Counted from the stretch's first letter, positions 23,776-36,778 are shown. The stretch: 64,000 nt of DNA from Paramarasmius palmivorus (GCA_037176845.1 JAYKXP010000115.1:62001-126000); one strand, 5' to 3'. Notes: a model not told the origin generated them from the sequence alone. Numbers and translations: made by a program.

Positions 23776-26700
23776 ATGCCTAGCCACACTGCTGCTAGTG
23801 CTTTGATCAAACTTTGGTTTCAAGAAGAGAAGCCATGGCACTATTCACAATGGCAGGAAATTACTGAGGTCTATCATGGCCTCTTCCCAGATGACGACAG
23901 ACTACTCCCTGTGGGCTGGACAAGACAGAATGCCACCCAGGTCAAAGATTACTTTGACCAGTATCAAGCACAAGCAACTGAAACAGCCAAACTCACATTT
24001 GCTGCCAAGTCAAGAAGTCCAGGAAGGCAGTTTTGGACAAATTGGATAAGAGACCACTGGGAGAAGTGGAAGATCCATGACAAAATTGTGGAGTGTCTAC
24101 GAGAACACCACTGTCATCCGATGTCACTGATGCTTGGCGAGGACTCTTTGGAAGAATGGCCACCAGCTGATAATTATCTGCCAATGGCAGTTGATTCAAT
24201 TGGGATGTCGCTTTTTGGTATTGAGGCATTTCCAAGAAGTAGTGAAATTCTTCCAATAGCACTTCGCTCTCAACTCTTGATATTTGGGCAGCGATCTTGG
24301 GCTCGTATTAGAGCGAAGAAGAATGCTGACCTGAAGAAAATACAAAAGCTTGAGATAGAGGCGAATAGTGCATTTCAAGGTATATACTGTCTCTAGTTCT
24401 AAATACAAGGTTGACATTTATTGCTTATAGACATCCAAGCTTCTTTGGCAACAAAGATGACAAAGGCTGCAGTTCTCAAAGCAATTCGGGCAGTTGGACG
24501 GTGGAAAATGTTGGCAGATATCTACGAGACTTCTGAAAACCGGCAGAAAGCAGCAGACATGACCTCAGACCTCCTGTCAGTGCTTGATGGCTTGGCTGGG
24601 AAGGTCAAGAAAAGTCCTAAAACAAAGCGTATGTTAGCTCCTCTCAGGTCTTATACTATTATTCATGTTGATTGAGCTCTAGGTTTGCCAAAAGGATTTG
24701 CAGAGGCTTTAGCTGGATTGGCTTCAGAAGCTGATCTACTAGAAATGCGCCGTGTCTACATGGAGTATTTCAAAAATGATGAAGATGATGGGCCTGTCCT
24801 CAGTGACAGCACTCCAACCCTTGCAATTGAGCTCCAGGAGCTTGAGCAAGAGGATCTTGGCATTGAGGAAGAAGCGAACCTTGATTCTGATGCTTTATCC
24901 CAAGCTCTAGGTTTCAAAAACGGTCTCCCCTGGCAATTTCAGGAATTTAGACATCGCCTTGGATACACAGGGTGGGAAAAGGCCGAAAGCTCTCATATTT
25001 CAATAACCTCTGAGGATTTGGATCCTCTCCGACTTCACTGGCACCAGCTATCAGGACTTCATGCAATAATTCGTACAATTTTCACCTCGGAGCCAGATCC
25101 CTCACATTGCACTGGTATGCTGGTGGCGGATGAAGTTGGTCTTGGCAAGACTACAACATGTCTCAGTGTTATTGCATTTTTGAATCAGCTAATTAGCCGC
25201 CAGAAAGATGGAGGCCCAGTCCCCCCTATTTTAGGTAAGCATTGCTTTCATTCCAATCCTTGGGATATTTGAAGATGAATTTACAGAAACACGGCAGTAT
25301 CTGGGTGGCAGTGACTCAGTAGAGTCACTGCCACATCTAATTATAGTACCAGGTACAATCCGAAGTCAATGGCTTCATGAAATACACACATTGTTCAGGC
25401 CACAGTCCATCGACATCTTCACCTATGATTCTTCCAAATCAGGAAACTCTGCGTTCTGGGAACCATCAAGTCCATACCATCAGTCAAAACAGTCACTCCA
25501 TAATAGAGTAATTGTCACTACTGCCTCATTAAGTATCCATTCTATCTCAGCCTGCATTAATATTCATTTGTGTATAACAGGCTATTCAGCATGAATACAA
25601 ATATGCTTTTCACACCCAAAAGAAGGGGCTCAAGAACGACAGACCTTGGCAGCTTCCACCAAGACGTAACGGTATCACAAACACAATCTTTGACCAAAGG
25701 TTCTCTACTGTTACTGTTGATGAAGCACATGAATTTCGGAATTCAGGAATCAAACAGAACTCTATTCTGAGTATTCTACAGAGAGCAAAGATTCGACTTG
25801 CCCTTACTGGGACACCATTGCACACTGCTCCAAAAGTATGTGATCTTAACTTTTATGGATAATAAAGAGACTAACAGCTTTAAGGACATATCTTCTATGG
25901 CTCGCCTTATTGGAATAGCTCATTTCTTTTCAGATGCTTCCATTGATGAAGCAAGAAAAGATGCAGCTGAAATCCGTCGAGCAAAAAAGAAGAATGATGG
26001 TGGCTTATCACAGCGGACTGAGAACATACAGATTGTTCGCAGACTTCAAAGCCAAGTCAAACCTCACATGCTTCGACGTACAACTGATAGTAAAACCTGG
26101 GAGGGAAAAACACTCTTGGATCTGAAACCACATCGAGATATAGTGGGTGTGCTCAAACTCACAGAACGAGAACTTGGTATCATAAAAAAACATGCTGAAA
26201 ATGCTAAAACTGAGTATGTCTGATACTACTTTGACATGGTTTATATAACTCAACATATTTGCAGTGCCAACTCAGCCAATGAGAGTGGTCGCTGGGTTAC
26301 AAAAGTATGTTTTTGAATATTTGTTTCTCTGGAATATTTAATTATTCATACACCCTAGAATGTCTACTTTGACTATAGAATATCAGTGGGGTTTGCAAAA
26401 GAGGACCCTGCTACCCCAAATCCAAAGTTCAATACTCTGGAAGAGTTTCATCCAATGAAGTCAACCAAGATGGATGTCTGTGCTCAAATTTGTAGCCATT
26501 ACCTCAAGCATGATGAAATAGAGGATCCAACATTCGTCAATGGAGAACCAATCTTCCCCACTGCTCCAGACATCCCATCTGAGCAACCAACACCACAGGA
26601 GCGCAAAATAATCATCTATGCAGAGTTTCCTTCAATAATCCCATTACTTAAGAATGTGTGTTTCTTATGCTATACCTCTAAACAATCATTAACAGCTAGA

Positions 26701-28182
26701 AACAGGTGTTGAAATTACATGGTGTTGATTCACTCCACATTGATGGATCAATCTCATACCAGCAACGAGATCGAATCATAGCTGCCTTCAAGAAGCCTGG
26801 AGGCCCTCGTGTGTTGATCTTCTCAGCAGTTGGATCAGTTGGGCTTTGCTTGACTGTTGCAGATGTTGTGATATTCTTTGTATGCATTTCCTTTCAGCTG
26901 TCCTTTACTTTGCTAATATACTATACCATAGGATCAGCCCTGGTCTTCACAGGATATCAGACAAATACGAGCTCGTGCTCATCGACAACCTCAAAAGAAA
27001 ATTGTAAGGGTAATACATCTACTGGCAGGGGAAACAACAGACATCCTTCTCAATAACATGGCCATGCAGAAGAAGGACATGTTTGAGGCCTTTGTGAATG
27101 TGGAGCTAGGAAAAGGTACCATCCCAACAATAGTGAAGCTGTAACCTCAGCTTACATATTGGTAGAACTGCGTGACCTTCTAAGTGGTCAAACTGTGTAT
27201 GCCCCTGACCAGGATCCAGAGGATAAAGGCTCTGATGCTCCAGTTTCCTTCCCTTCAAAGAAGAATTCTGGAACAAGGAAGCGTCCACGTTCAACCAGGA
27301 AGGAGGAAAAAGACGATAGCATTTCATCAAAGACACAGAATAGGGCCGCCAAAAAGAGTGCACATAAGGACATCACAGCTAGCACTTCCAAAGATCCTCC
27401 TTCTCAATCTGATGTCACTACACCCTCATCACTGATGGCTCAGAAATCCACTTCCAATCCCACTTCCATGGAAGAACCATCTCAGGTTCAATACAATGTT
27501 CCAGTCCATTGGAAGACCATTGGGGTGCAAGAGAACTCTTCAGAGGATAAAAGCTCTGGCCTTGCAGAAGAACCATTGGCTAGTGACACTGATGGTGCTG
27601 TGATGGAGATTAATGGTGATGGTGAGTAGGCTATTATTATTATATGATTATCATCTGGAATAGTACAAATGCACAGAGGACTTGCTTGCACCTGTCGCTC
27701 AAGCAGAAGTAGAAACTCAACAAAGTGGCCCTGTAGCTTCTTCCCCTGAAAATAGTCCAGAAGCAAAGCGTCAACGAGTCAACTCTTCAGGTGAGTGGAA
27801 CTAACAATTTATGAGAGTTTCTCCAACAATAAATACTTCACAGAACCATCAAAATCCAGTCTCCCTGCATTGCCAGCAACAATATTTTCATTTAATCGTA
27901 CACAGGTTGAGAAGCGCCTCTTAGACCTCCGTGCGAATCAATTTTATGTTGTGGTAATTATAGCACTAACATTAAATAGAGAGGAATGCTCTACCTGAAA
28001 CATCTAAAAGAGCTCTGGACCCAACTCACCCTTTTGCATCAATTACCCTTGGACCTGCTTTTCAACCTACAGCTTCTCAGTCCAATTTGTCCTCGGGAAG
28101 GAAGAATAAGGGTTGTAATCAGGTTCAAGATATGGCTATGGACTTCCAAAGTCATGGAGATGAAGGCCATGGAAATATATAG
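23776..28182 (+). CDS. SNF2-family DNA-dependent ATPase / helicase-like protein (14 exons)
   Basis: Proposed exons: 23776-24379, 24431-24628, 24683-25234, 25287-25532, 25581-25835, 25885-26213, 26265-26304, 26359-26655, 26706-26879, 26932-27115, 27166-27621, 27677-27790, 27844-27930, 27980-28182; about 1245 aa. The N-terminal 400 residues match nothing I know. The SNF2 ATPase lobe follows: Walker A ADEVGLGKTTT (nt 25126), DEAH box (25719-25730), LTGTP (about 25805). The second lobe ends with the arginine-finger motif QIRARAHRQPQKK (about 26955). The tail is basic and Ser-rich, so nuclear. All junctions keep frame except exon 4 to exon 5, which is off by one base with the GT donor at 25533. 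This is either an unusual splice or a frameshift. Such proteins move or strip DNA-bound complexes; the specific role is unknown. Confidence 0.75.
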
Positions 28183-28784
28183 AGTATTCATTGTTGCCCA
28201 TTCCATGGTTTGCCTTTGGAGCTGATGCCTGCTTAGAACTTAAATCCGTGATTCACCAAATTCCTTTCTCAAATAGTAATTCCCCAATCCAACCCTATTG
28301 GATCCATTAGATAGACATACTGCAATTATGGAACATATCTTTTTGTAGCTTCTTGTGTTTAAAATTCAAGTATGCATGTGCTTCTTGCATGAAACATTAT
28401 AATTACATTTCTACTTTCCTTCCTCTATAACCACTAACTGTACTGATAGATGAGATGAAAGTGGAATACAGAAATTTCCAACATCACTTCACACACTATC
28501 TTGAGAACAAGTCTATCAATACTGTCTCTACCTTCACAGGCTATCTTGATGGACCACTGACATGACTATCGATACTGGGTCTACCCTCAAGGACCTCCCT
28601 CCATTTCCCGGCCATTTCCATTGCTGCTACAAATCACACTACTTGTTATACAGCTTGAGGGCATCTTTGGTACCTTGGCTTCATTGCAAGGTGCACTCGA
28701 TATGCAGTTTCTTGCGAACCAGCATATCCTCCAAGCACCATTGTCTGCTCCTCCACAGGTCCTCATGAGATCCTTGTGTCATAC
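28183..28784. other. Intergenic; possible decayed 3' part of the SDR gene
   Basis: AT-rich sequence after the helicase. The minus strand between 28560 and 28800 may be a strongly mutated continuation of the dehydrogenase fragment that starts at 29150, but I cannot align it with confidence. Confidence 0.35.
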
Positions 28785-29151
28785 TTACTCCGCTTCTTTG
28801 ATTAGGGATTTGAATCCCACTCCAGTGTTGTTAACTACCAAGTCCATCCGACCCCAGAACCAGAGAGCTTCATCAATCTTGGTCTTGATTGTTTGAACTT
28901 CTGAGGTAACATTCAATTGAACTATACCAAGATTTAGATGGTTATCATAATCCGTGAGGAGCTCATTTAGCTGTTCTTTGGAACATGCAGTAGCGATCAC
29001 AAGCTCTCCTCATTTGAGTAAAGAGGCAACTAGTCGGTGTCCAAACCCAGAGGTAGTACCTGGTCAAATAGTATCATCAGTCAAGTCAGATAGTTACCCA
29101 AAAGCCCCAAATCTTACCGGTAATAAGCCAAACATTCTCAGTTGACGCCAT
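28785..29151 (-). pseudogene. Short-chain dehydrogenase/reductase (SDR), N-terminal fragment
   Basis: On the minus strand the gene opens with MASTENVWLITG, followed by an intron (GTAAGA..GACCAG). It continues with TTSGFGHRLVASLLK, which with the preceding TG rebuilds the glycine-rich TGxxxGxG dinucleotide-binding motif. After a TGA at 29012-29010 (CGA/Arg expected) the frame runs through ATACSKEQLNELL, QLNVTSEVQTIK and DLVVNNTGVGF, the last being the NNAG motif with A changed to T. The catalytic YxxxK region should follow, but the sequence below 28785 no longer reads. SDRs are NAD(P)-dependent oxidoreductases; this copy is broken by a stop and by loss of its second half. Confidence 0.65.
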
Positions 29152-29335
29152 GGTGATAGGTAGGGGGTAAGAATGATATTGAGCAGCTCTATTATTGCCA
29201 ATCTATGTGGTCAGCTGGCCAAGGTGTCAAGCTCAGCAGGACATCGGGACACTGGTATCGGGTCCAAAGCAAATGCTTGTAAAGCTGTTTTATTCATTCC
29301 AGAACACTTCTTCTCTGAGTCTGACATGATTCCAG

Positions 29336-30894
29336 CTACTGGCTACCCAAGTCCTTTCTAGAGCCTTCCTCTTCCTCTCCGACATTTACTCTTGGTGACA
29401 GTGTAATAGCCAAAACAGAGGGTACGGTAATTACCAGAGCGCCACCTAGACCAGTCAAGCGTAAATTGGGTCAGCGCAGGATCTATGGACACAGTAAGCA
29501 CAAATGCATCAAAAGGGATGAGATAACGCTCACAATGAAGAGCATTGACATGCCATGCCACTGCTCCACCCGATGCTTGGAAAGTTTTATACACTACAGA
29601 AGTTCATCAGGTCAAGTTACTGGTAAAAGTGCAAGAAAAGACTGACAGCTGACAAACTTGGCCATGGCTTGAGGGGAATCCGCCAGCAAGGCCATCATCT
29701 AATAACAATAAGATTGCCAAAAACCATCAAAGGCACCGTAAAAGAAGTACCCATGTCTAAAGTTAGTCTCAGTTCTAAACATATGCAACATAGATCACTC
29801 ACAACCAGAATGGGCCAATAAATGTGCTAGTGTCTGTAAAGTCCAGCCATTGTTTCCTTCCTTGCTGGGAATTCCCTCTTTGAAATGCTAGCCCACCACC
29901 CCATATGGCCATTCCGGTAGTAAAAACGAAGATCCATCCAAGCTTAGCACGGCCTGGTCCGCTGGGAAGCTTGAGATCCAAGAGAACGCCAATGATAAAC
30001 CCGCTGAACATTTGCACGGTCTAGTACATGGAGCTGTTGAGCGAGCGTGTGGGAAGAGTAAATGTACTTTGGTAAGTGTGATGGAGGTAAACGTAGAGAA
30101 TGTGGACATACACATGATAGCCATGAAAGCCCCATCTGCTCAGTCTCGTCAGAAACTCACTATGAGCAAGGTGGTGTACCCACATGTTCCATCGTTAACG
30201 GTACTGCTGTGTGAATAGAAGTTCAACCCAAACGATATAAATGATCCAATCCCTTCGCCAAGGTTGAAGATAATCTACTATCGTAGCATCAGTTGAAGAC
30301 ACAATAGTTTGGACAGAAGCGAATAAACACACCCAGAACAAAGCAATAGCTCTCCCTTTCCAGTCAGCCAAAGGATAGGAAAACATGATCTAGCGTGCTG
30401 TCAGCTGGAGGCCTATGAACTACAAGAGCTACCTTCACTCACAGCACCTTGAGCTACCCATAAGAATGAAGCACCTAGTCCCAAAATAGCACCACTCCCA
30501 ATGATGAAACTTGCATTTTTTGTGTGTTGTAGCACAGTAGGGATCCGGAATACAGGGGACAGGTCCAGCCTCCGATGAGGAGACATGTGGGTGGACCAAA
30601 GGTCTACAAGATCATATGTCAGTGCAGGATGAGTGAAAGATTGGAAAGACTCACATCGAAAACAGGTGGCACAAGGAACAAAGCAGATGCAGCGGTGGAT
30701 GCGAAGAGAGCAATGTTGGGCGTTGGCCAGAACCCCCGATTCTAGAGATTGCATTATACATGCCTGTTCCAACGAATAAGCAAACACCATGTAGAGAATA
30801 ACGTACCGGGACAGCAGAAACATATGAATGAGATCACCAAGATCTGGGCAGTAGGTGATTGCCGGTAGTCGTAGAGCGCACTACTGACCGCCAT
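29336..30894 (-). pseudogene. UNC93-like major-facilitator membrane protein, multi-exon, with frameshifts
   Basis: Read from ATG 30894 on the minus strand, pieces of one fungal UNC93-like carrier appear in order. They are ILVISFICFCCPG then MYNAISRIGG; ALFASTAASALFLVPPVFD; GPPTCLLIGGW and PLYSGSLLCYN; GAILGLGASFLWVAQGAV; FSYPLADWKGRAIALFW; FSGFIIGVLLDLKLPSGPGR; WIFVFTTGMAIWGGGLAFQ; FTDTSTFIGPFWL; and finally YKTFQASGGAVAWHVNAL with GGALVITVPSVLAIT. Most are hydrophobic membrane segments, separated by short GT..AG introns. At least two single-base frame changes inside exons (near 30510 and 30725) indicate a pseudogene or a badly decayed copy. Intact relatives are 10-12-helix membrane proteins of uncertain substrate. 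Confidence 0.7.
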
Positions 30895-31979
30895 GGCTGA
30901 GAAGATGGAGGTTGTGGTGGTGCAGGTCAACACTGGATCCACTTTTCATTCTTAGGGTAGGGAAAACGAATGATTTGAGCAAAACCTGATGGTATTTGAC
31001 AGGTGAGAAAGTGAGGCATGGAACAGAAGAATCAATTACAGTACTTGCCTTCTCTGAATCCTAAATGTGCAAACGCAACGTGTTGGTTGTCTGATGATGT
31101 CTCATTGGCTAGCGCTTCACCAAAGTGAGAATACTCTGATGTGTACAGCAGGAAGCTGGTCTAAGCACCTGCGTCAGAATCCTAGCTTTCACAGCTGATG
31201 TCAAACATTGTGTCCTAACACCAAATACATCAACTCAGGATCTTGAGACAGCCAAAACTGACGTACATACATCGCAGATAGGTAGGCCATCAGAGGTCAT
31301 CCACAGAATCCTGCTGCCCCTGCGATAGTATAGAATGTAGCATCATGACACATAATAGAGCCTTGACTGGAGGTGAGAGTGTTGAGGGTATGTACCGCCG
31401 AGGAACGCGAAAATGTGGTCCAATTTTCAGGCTCTTGGTGCGATTCCAGCCATCTCCATATGGGGTATACTTCGATGCTACCAGAAGCATTAACAAACGA
31501 ATAAGACTGTTAGGAGACAAATTCAGCTCACCATTACGGAAAGATGACCCCTTGTCCATAATCACATTGCCCCGCATACTTATCAACCACTTCTTATCCA
31601 AAATGTTGGTGCTCTCTCCTTCCCAGCGACTGGGTTGCATATAGATGGCCTCCAAGTCCTAAATTAAAAGCCCAGATTGGGTGACATGGGGTTGAGCTGC
31701 CCAGGGCGCTGAAGGACATCAAAGGGGTGTAGACTGTGAATCCCCTTCAGCTTTGGCTGCAGGGTGGTACTGTGTAGAGGTTGCCTAGAAAATTAGACTG
31801 TGGATGAGCGAGAAACTGAAGAGCAAAAAAGTCAACTCACTGGAAAACAAGTCATCCACCTAATGAATGTCCAACCAACCATCTGCCTTAGAAATCTGCA
31901 AAGAAGGACTTTTCTATCACATACTTTGGCGGATATGGTCTTCGAGGTATGAGTGTTAGCCTAAGGTTTGGATCCTTCA

Positions 31980-32650
31980 AGGTCATCATTGGTGAAGGGT
32001 TTGAGTTTGTTTGTGCTGCCAAATATGGCAAGTTGGGGTTAGGGTCACCTGGAGTGTCTGTCAATTGACGCCAAGCTCCTTTGTCTCGTCCCATCACTTC
32101 TCTCCCCTGCGCATCCCTGATTCGCAAGCTGCTTGCAGACGAACTGGATGTCATTTCACGGTTCTTTGGATCAGCAGATCCATCTTCTGGCCTTTTCTTC
32201 TTTCAATTTTCAGATCCACCGGCGTGCAGAGATGGTATATACTAGAGCTACTAGCTGGAGTATTTGAAGCATTGGGGATTACGGGTGCAGGCTCGTAGTT
32301 CTATGGTACATTTGCGAATACTATCGCTCTCCGTACTCTACATGGGATCTGATTGTTTCATCGACTAGGTAAACTCTTTCAATCGAAATTTGAAACCTTA
32401 CTTCCGAAGCGTATCTTCAAGTACCCTTCACTGTGGAAGCCCTATACTGATACTATTGTATAAGGCCAATGAAATTATTTCCTTTTCTTCTTTTGCAATT
32501 AAAGATTCCGCCTCATTACTAACTACACTCAGTCTATCAAATTGGTATCAAGACGAACAAATGCTTAGCATTGCACTGGTGATGCATGCGAAGACTGCCC
32601 AGAATGATCCCACGAAGCATCTTCGGCCACACTACTTGCCAATATTGACA
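31980..32650. repeat. Degenerate repeat with relatives at 17.3 kb and 3.0-3.6 kb
   Basis: The left part (about 31980-32050) resembles 17.29-17.37 kb and the right part (about 32090-32650) resembles 3.0-3.6 kb. This locus keeps both parts together, so it is the most complete copy in the window. The parent gene is not identifiable. Confidence 0.45.
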
Positions 32651-32883
32651 TGTTCAGGAGGAAGTTAAGCAAAGGTACGCTCTCGCAAGATTATCTGTAA
32701 GAATACCCTTGTTTAATAATCCTACAGGTCAACATCATTTGTAGCAGAGATTCTTTTCATTACCATTGTTGGGTGTGGTCATGTGTAAGTTTTGTATTCT
32801 ATTCATGTACATATTTTCACATTAATCTATCCGTGAGGTCTAGAGAAGACCTCTGCCAAGTTAGAACGATCAAGGCAAATTCA

Positions 32884-32959
32884 TCACATCCAGACCCGAT
32901 GTAGTATACATTTTGGTCACTGCTACGCTATCTGTGACCAAATAAATACCTGGATGTGA
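32884..32959. repeat. Two-tier inverted repeat (potential cruciform)
   Basis: An outer 10-bp arm TCACATCCAG (32884-32893) pairs with CTGGATGTGA (32950-32959). An inner 9-bp arm TTTGGTCAC (32912-32920) pairs with GTGACCAAA (32934-32942). Both arms are perfect. Possibly the remnant of a small element; no function assigned. Confidence 0.6.
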
Positions 32960-35755
32960 GAGAAGTTGAAATAATCATGGCCCGATCTTCATATATGATC
33001 TTCACTTGATCTCCACCTAATGACCTGACGCGTTTTGCAACGCCCTGGCAGGTGATGCATAATGGGTAGAGTACTTAGAGTGTCCAATGTGTATGTTTGC
33101 CCTATCTTCTCCATCTACATTCGCGGACCCACAGTATAGCTGGGCAAAAACTCATCCAGCGCTTCTCTATCTCTGCTGTCCAGGTGACCAGGAGTGCATT
33201 TGCAAACGTTATCGTTTGAGTTGTATTGATATTGCCCCATATGGTGTAACGCACTTGTCGCAAGTGTCAGCATTTCAATGGGTGAAGTTAGCAATTTTAT
33301 TTTTCCTCTGGCGGACACACTACATGTCTAAAGCTTCGGAAGGAAACGGTCATTCACCTGAGGTAATTTAGCTGTTACAACCTTGTCATGTCGATTAAGC
33401 CCGACTGCCAAACTGTCTTAAGAGGTACCCCCACGGCAACCAAGCAATCTTCAGCTGTAGTAGGATTAGAGAGTCAACACCGCTTGACAACAACTCTACA
33501 GAGCATGACACAGAAAACGATGTGGGAATGGGCCTCGAGTGCCAGCTTAAGCATTCAGGCAAAAGACTTCAAAGGTGGACATCTTCATTCAGCCAGCGAG
33601 CCTTGCATGTACTTGACCTCCATCAGGAAAGTCAAAACGTAGTCAAAAGAGCTGTTACTTGTTGTCAGACAACTGGCGATTACAGGAGATCTGTGAACGT
33701 ACCGAAACTGGACTATTGAATACCGCATTGTACATAGCTTTCACCACGTAAGAATCGTCTGGATCGTCGAAAACAGGTAGACATACTATATTGTAGCATC
33801 CTGAGTAGCTTTTGAGCTCATGGCTGTTTTGCGTGCTATGCGAGATATCCGTGGGGGAGGCTTGAGCCATAAGAAATAAGGATGAGTTAAAAGGTCATAC
33901 TTATAAAAAGAACAGCTCTGCAACTTGATTGCGAGAAATGCTTCACCGGTCATGATATTCCATCTTGATTCCATTGTAATCATATCTTGATGAAACGGAT
34001 GGGCATTAATGAATGTGTTGAATCTATTGCTACCTGCAACTAGATATGATTAGAACGGTCATTCACTTCTGGATTGGACACTCACTTTTCACATACAACC
34101 TTCGATGCCGCTTCGATCTGATGTATCATACTACTTGAAAGATTGTTCTGAGTATATTCAATAGAAGATACCACTCCCCTGTTTCCACCTATTCAAAGAG
34201 AGTGTATCCAAGGAGAATGGATATGCGCAGTTGGACTGAAAGATGTGCGAGGTCATGCTCACTCACCAGTGGAACCAGTCCCACTCTTAACGAACCGTCT
34301 GCCAAGCTGCCTTTCCACAGGAGCTTGACAGATTGGATGACATTGAGGAGGCTCGAGAGCAAGGGTCGAGGATCCCATTTTTCGTTGCTCAATCCAAACT
34401 ACTAGGTCAGTCCATGCAGCAAAGGCTATGAAAACTATCAATTTCAAACCAAAAAATAAATTCATTGATATGCATACTGTAGGACCCGCTTAGCCACCCA
34501 ATGTTCGGTCTGATTGGAACACCACTCAAAACTGCTCTGATCATCTTGAGAGTGTTTATATAACTTGAAAGAAATTGTCTTAAGGGAACCAAAAAAATTA
34601 TGGCTACGGAACATTCATTGACATTAATCAGTTCCGATGAGCTGGACAAGTTTGTGACCACAGCTTGTTCCGATACCACTACAATGCTTGACTTGAGTAG
34701 TGCATCCTGCCTATCCACCGCCCACCACAAACCATTCAACTTAGATTGTCCTCTATGGTTCCACCCTGAAGAAAGCCAGCCCAGACATTCTTCCTCTGCC
34801 ATTGCTCAGCACATCAACCTTCAGAAATAGGAGGTTATTGGATCCGATCTATGAATACGAGTTTGGTGTGTTCAGTTCATCTCATCTTGTTGCACCTATG
34901 ACCACTGACTGCCTCTTTAACTGAAGTCCACCGAGAGTACAGACGCCCCTCAAAAAACTCATACATCGACCCTTAGAAAGCTTTTGACATTGTGCATTGC
35001 AGTACCTATCAGAGAATTGAGATATTAAATTCTTCGCTAAGTAAATGATAACAACTTACTGGTGATTTGCATTTGGATCATTGATAGGTGGTCATTTCTC
35101 CTCACCCACAATAATCGAAAGCCATTCAGAGACATACAATCCAGACATCTGTTTCACTACTTTGCTCCCGCATGTAACCGTCATCTTCTCACGAGTTGCT
35201 GATCTCGATTTTCTCATTTGTTCTACTTTCGGACACTTGGATTCGTAGCCAAAGTCCAGCAGCAAAGGCGTACCTGCACCCGGGCCTTGACAAAGGTGAG
35301 AAGAAACTAACCTTGCACTGCTGAGTTAGTTATTGATTCCATTCCAAGCGAAGAGATCAGAACTGGGGAGAGTATCCAAGCGAACGTAAGGGAGTAAGGA
35401 TCAGGACACTCATCTGATACACTATAAGTAGCTGCGCTTGGAGGAATGTTGTCTTTGATCTTTTGAGCGAGGATTCGCCCTAGTGAAAAATCATCGGAAT
35501 ATGCACACGTCGAAAGATAAGTAGCTCACTTTGGATCAGCCTTATATATAGCCATATCGCACAATGATTACATGGACTTTAGGTGGCTTTAGGATCGAAA
35601 GCAAAAGAGAAACTATCAGCTAGTAGTATATTTCAAAAGCATGAATGCACTTCTAAAGGTCGAAAGGAAGCTGTTCATGCTATTGAGGCGTCAGCGTTAG
35701 AAATATCAGATGTACAGAGAGCAGAAGCACGCACCAATTTCAATGGTTTGGGCCA

Positions 35756-35796
35756 CATCAGGAAAACCCCAAATCATGAATTGGGGCCAATTAGGC
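35756..35796 (+). repeat. Left terminal inverted repeat of the Plavaka element
   Basis: Matches the reverse complement of 56122-56162 over 41 bp, about 85 percent by eye. The shared core includes GAATTGG and ATAGGC/TTAGGC at the inner end. Confidence 0.6.
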
Positions 35797-35837
35797 CAAA
35801 CCCTGCTAACGCGTCTATGTGCATCTAAAATAATCTA

Positions 35838-36314
35838 ATTTGACATGATTGATAGGAGTGAGCAGACAGGTGTATAATTGGTAGAACTTGGCACTCTACT
35901 TGCCAACATTAGGACGGGGTTTACCCAATCCATGAAGTCATTTACAAAGAATGTTTGACATTCCTCAAGAACATTGCTGGATGTCCACTCTTGAGGTGCA
36001 GATGGCCCAAATTTTGGGATTAGATGAATGCTTTGCTTGATATCATCCACTGCAACGACACTTGCGAGACGCGCCCCTGAATTGTCCGTCCGAAAAGCAC
36101 GCAAAATACGATGCATGAGGTGATTAGCCTCAGGTCTGGGCTTGAATGGCGTGAACCATTCTACATATGCAAGATATTTTGCTGGTTGGACGTCGGGTGA
36201 AGGGAACCAGTGTTTCAGGGCAGACTGAGGAACTTGGAAGTGTGAATACACATCGCACTTGTCCTACCCGATAGTCTGGTACATAAATCATGACTTCAGT
36301 ATTCAATTGCACAC
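35838..36314 (-). pseudogene. Plavaka transposase, C-terminal segment
   Basis: From the gypsy insertion point (36314) the minus strand reads YRVGQVRCVFTLP. After a frame change it continues with PAKYLAYVEWFTPFKPRP, then LIPKFG, EWTSSNVLEECQTFFVNDF, the standard end of Plavaka transposases. The frame change near 36190-36230 is a lesion in addition to the LTR insertion. Confidence 0.7.
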
Positions 36315-36751
36315 TGTTAGGATTTATCCCAACAAGAAACATCTCTTCGACAAACACCATATCATATCTACGTCGACCACCTCACCATTTAGCTATCCTT
36401 ACATCAGGGCTGCACATACCGTACATCATTCCTTATCCGCTCCCCCATCCATCCCCGCAATCCCATGTGATCGTGTTAACTGTAATTATCCCGAAGGTTC
36501 TAGAAATCCTTCAGTTCCATATATTTACTTGCTCATTACTTGTTCAAAAGCCATTCTCGGTATTTTACAAGTGTACCTACATACACAACTATCTACGAAA
36601 TACTGATATCTTCCTTCTCTCTCAATCTAACCTGAGTGATTAACTGCGTGAATTGACATCTGCTTAGTGGCTTTCTGAGTTCTACACAAATTGAACATTA
36701 CTCATCTAACCATCTTTAACCTCACGTACACAATTTAGGTCGATTCTAACA
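36315..36751 (+). repeat. 5' LTR of the gypsy element
   Basis: 437 bp. A TATA-like TATATTTA sits at about 36520, and the sequence matching the primer-binding site begins at 36554, about 34 bp downstream, so the U3/R boundary is predicted there. Confidence 0.95.
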
Positions 36752-36753
36752 TG

Positions 36754-36763
36754 ATACCGAGAA
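36754..36763 (+). other. Self-priming primer-binding site
   Basis: ATACCGAGAA, two bases after the LTR, is the exact complement of TTCTCGGTAT at 36554-36563 in the LTR, where transcription should start. This is the arrangement of Tf1/sushi-type elements, which prime from their own RNA 5' end. No tRNA 3' end (which would give TGG next to the LTR) fits. Confidence 0.65.
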
Positions 36764-36778
36764 CCCCACCGCCTCCAG

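Larger units (their letters stand above)
30895..35755. other. Degenerate stretch, no gene recognised
   Basis: Between about 31.9 and 32.65 kb lie sequences paralogous to 17.3 kb and 3.0-3.6 kb, adjacent here as if parts of one former gene. A minus-strand frame at 31290-31655 (containing LDKKWLISMRGNVIMDKG) has coding character but no known motif. Frames at 33.1-34.8 kb (for example 34407-34802 minus) are unassigned. An inverted repeat sits at 32884-32959. Confidence 0.4.

Noticed and set aside
36259..36643. Plus-strand open frames in the LTR, repeated at 47058-47471
   Set aside because: They are identical LTR sequence read through; no coding character.
36752..36770. tRNA-primed PBS for the gypsy element
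   Set aside because: The bases next to the LTR are TGA, not TGG, and no tRNA 3' end known to me fits; the match to the LTR itself is exact.
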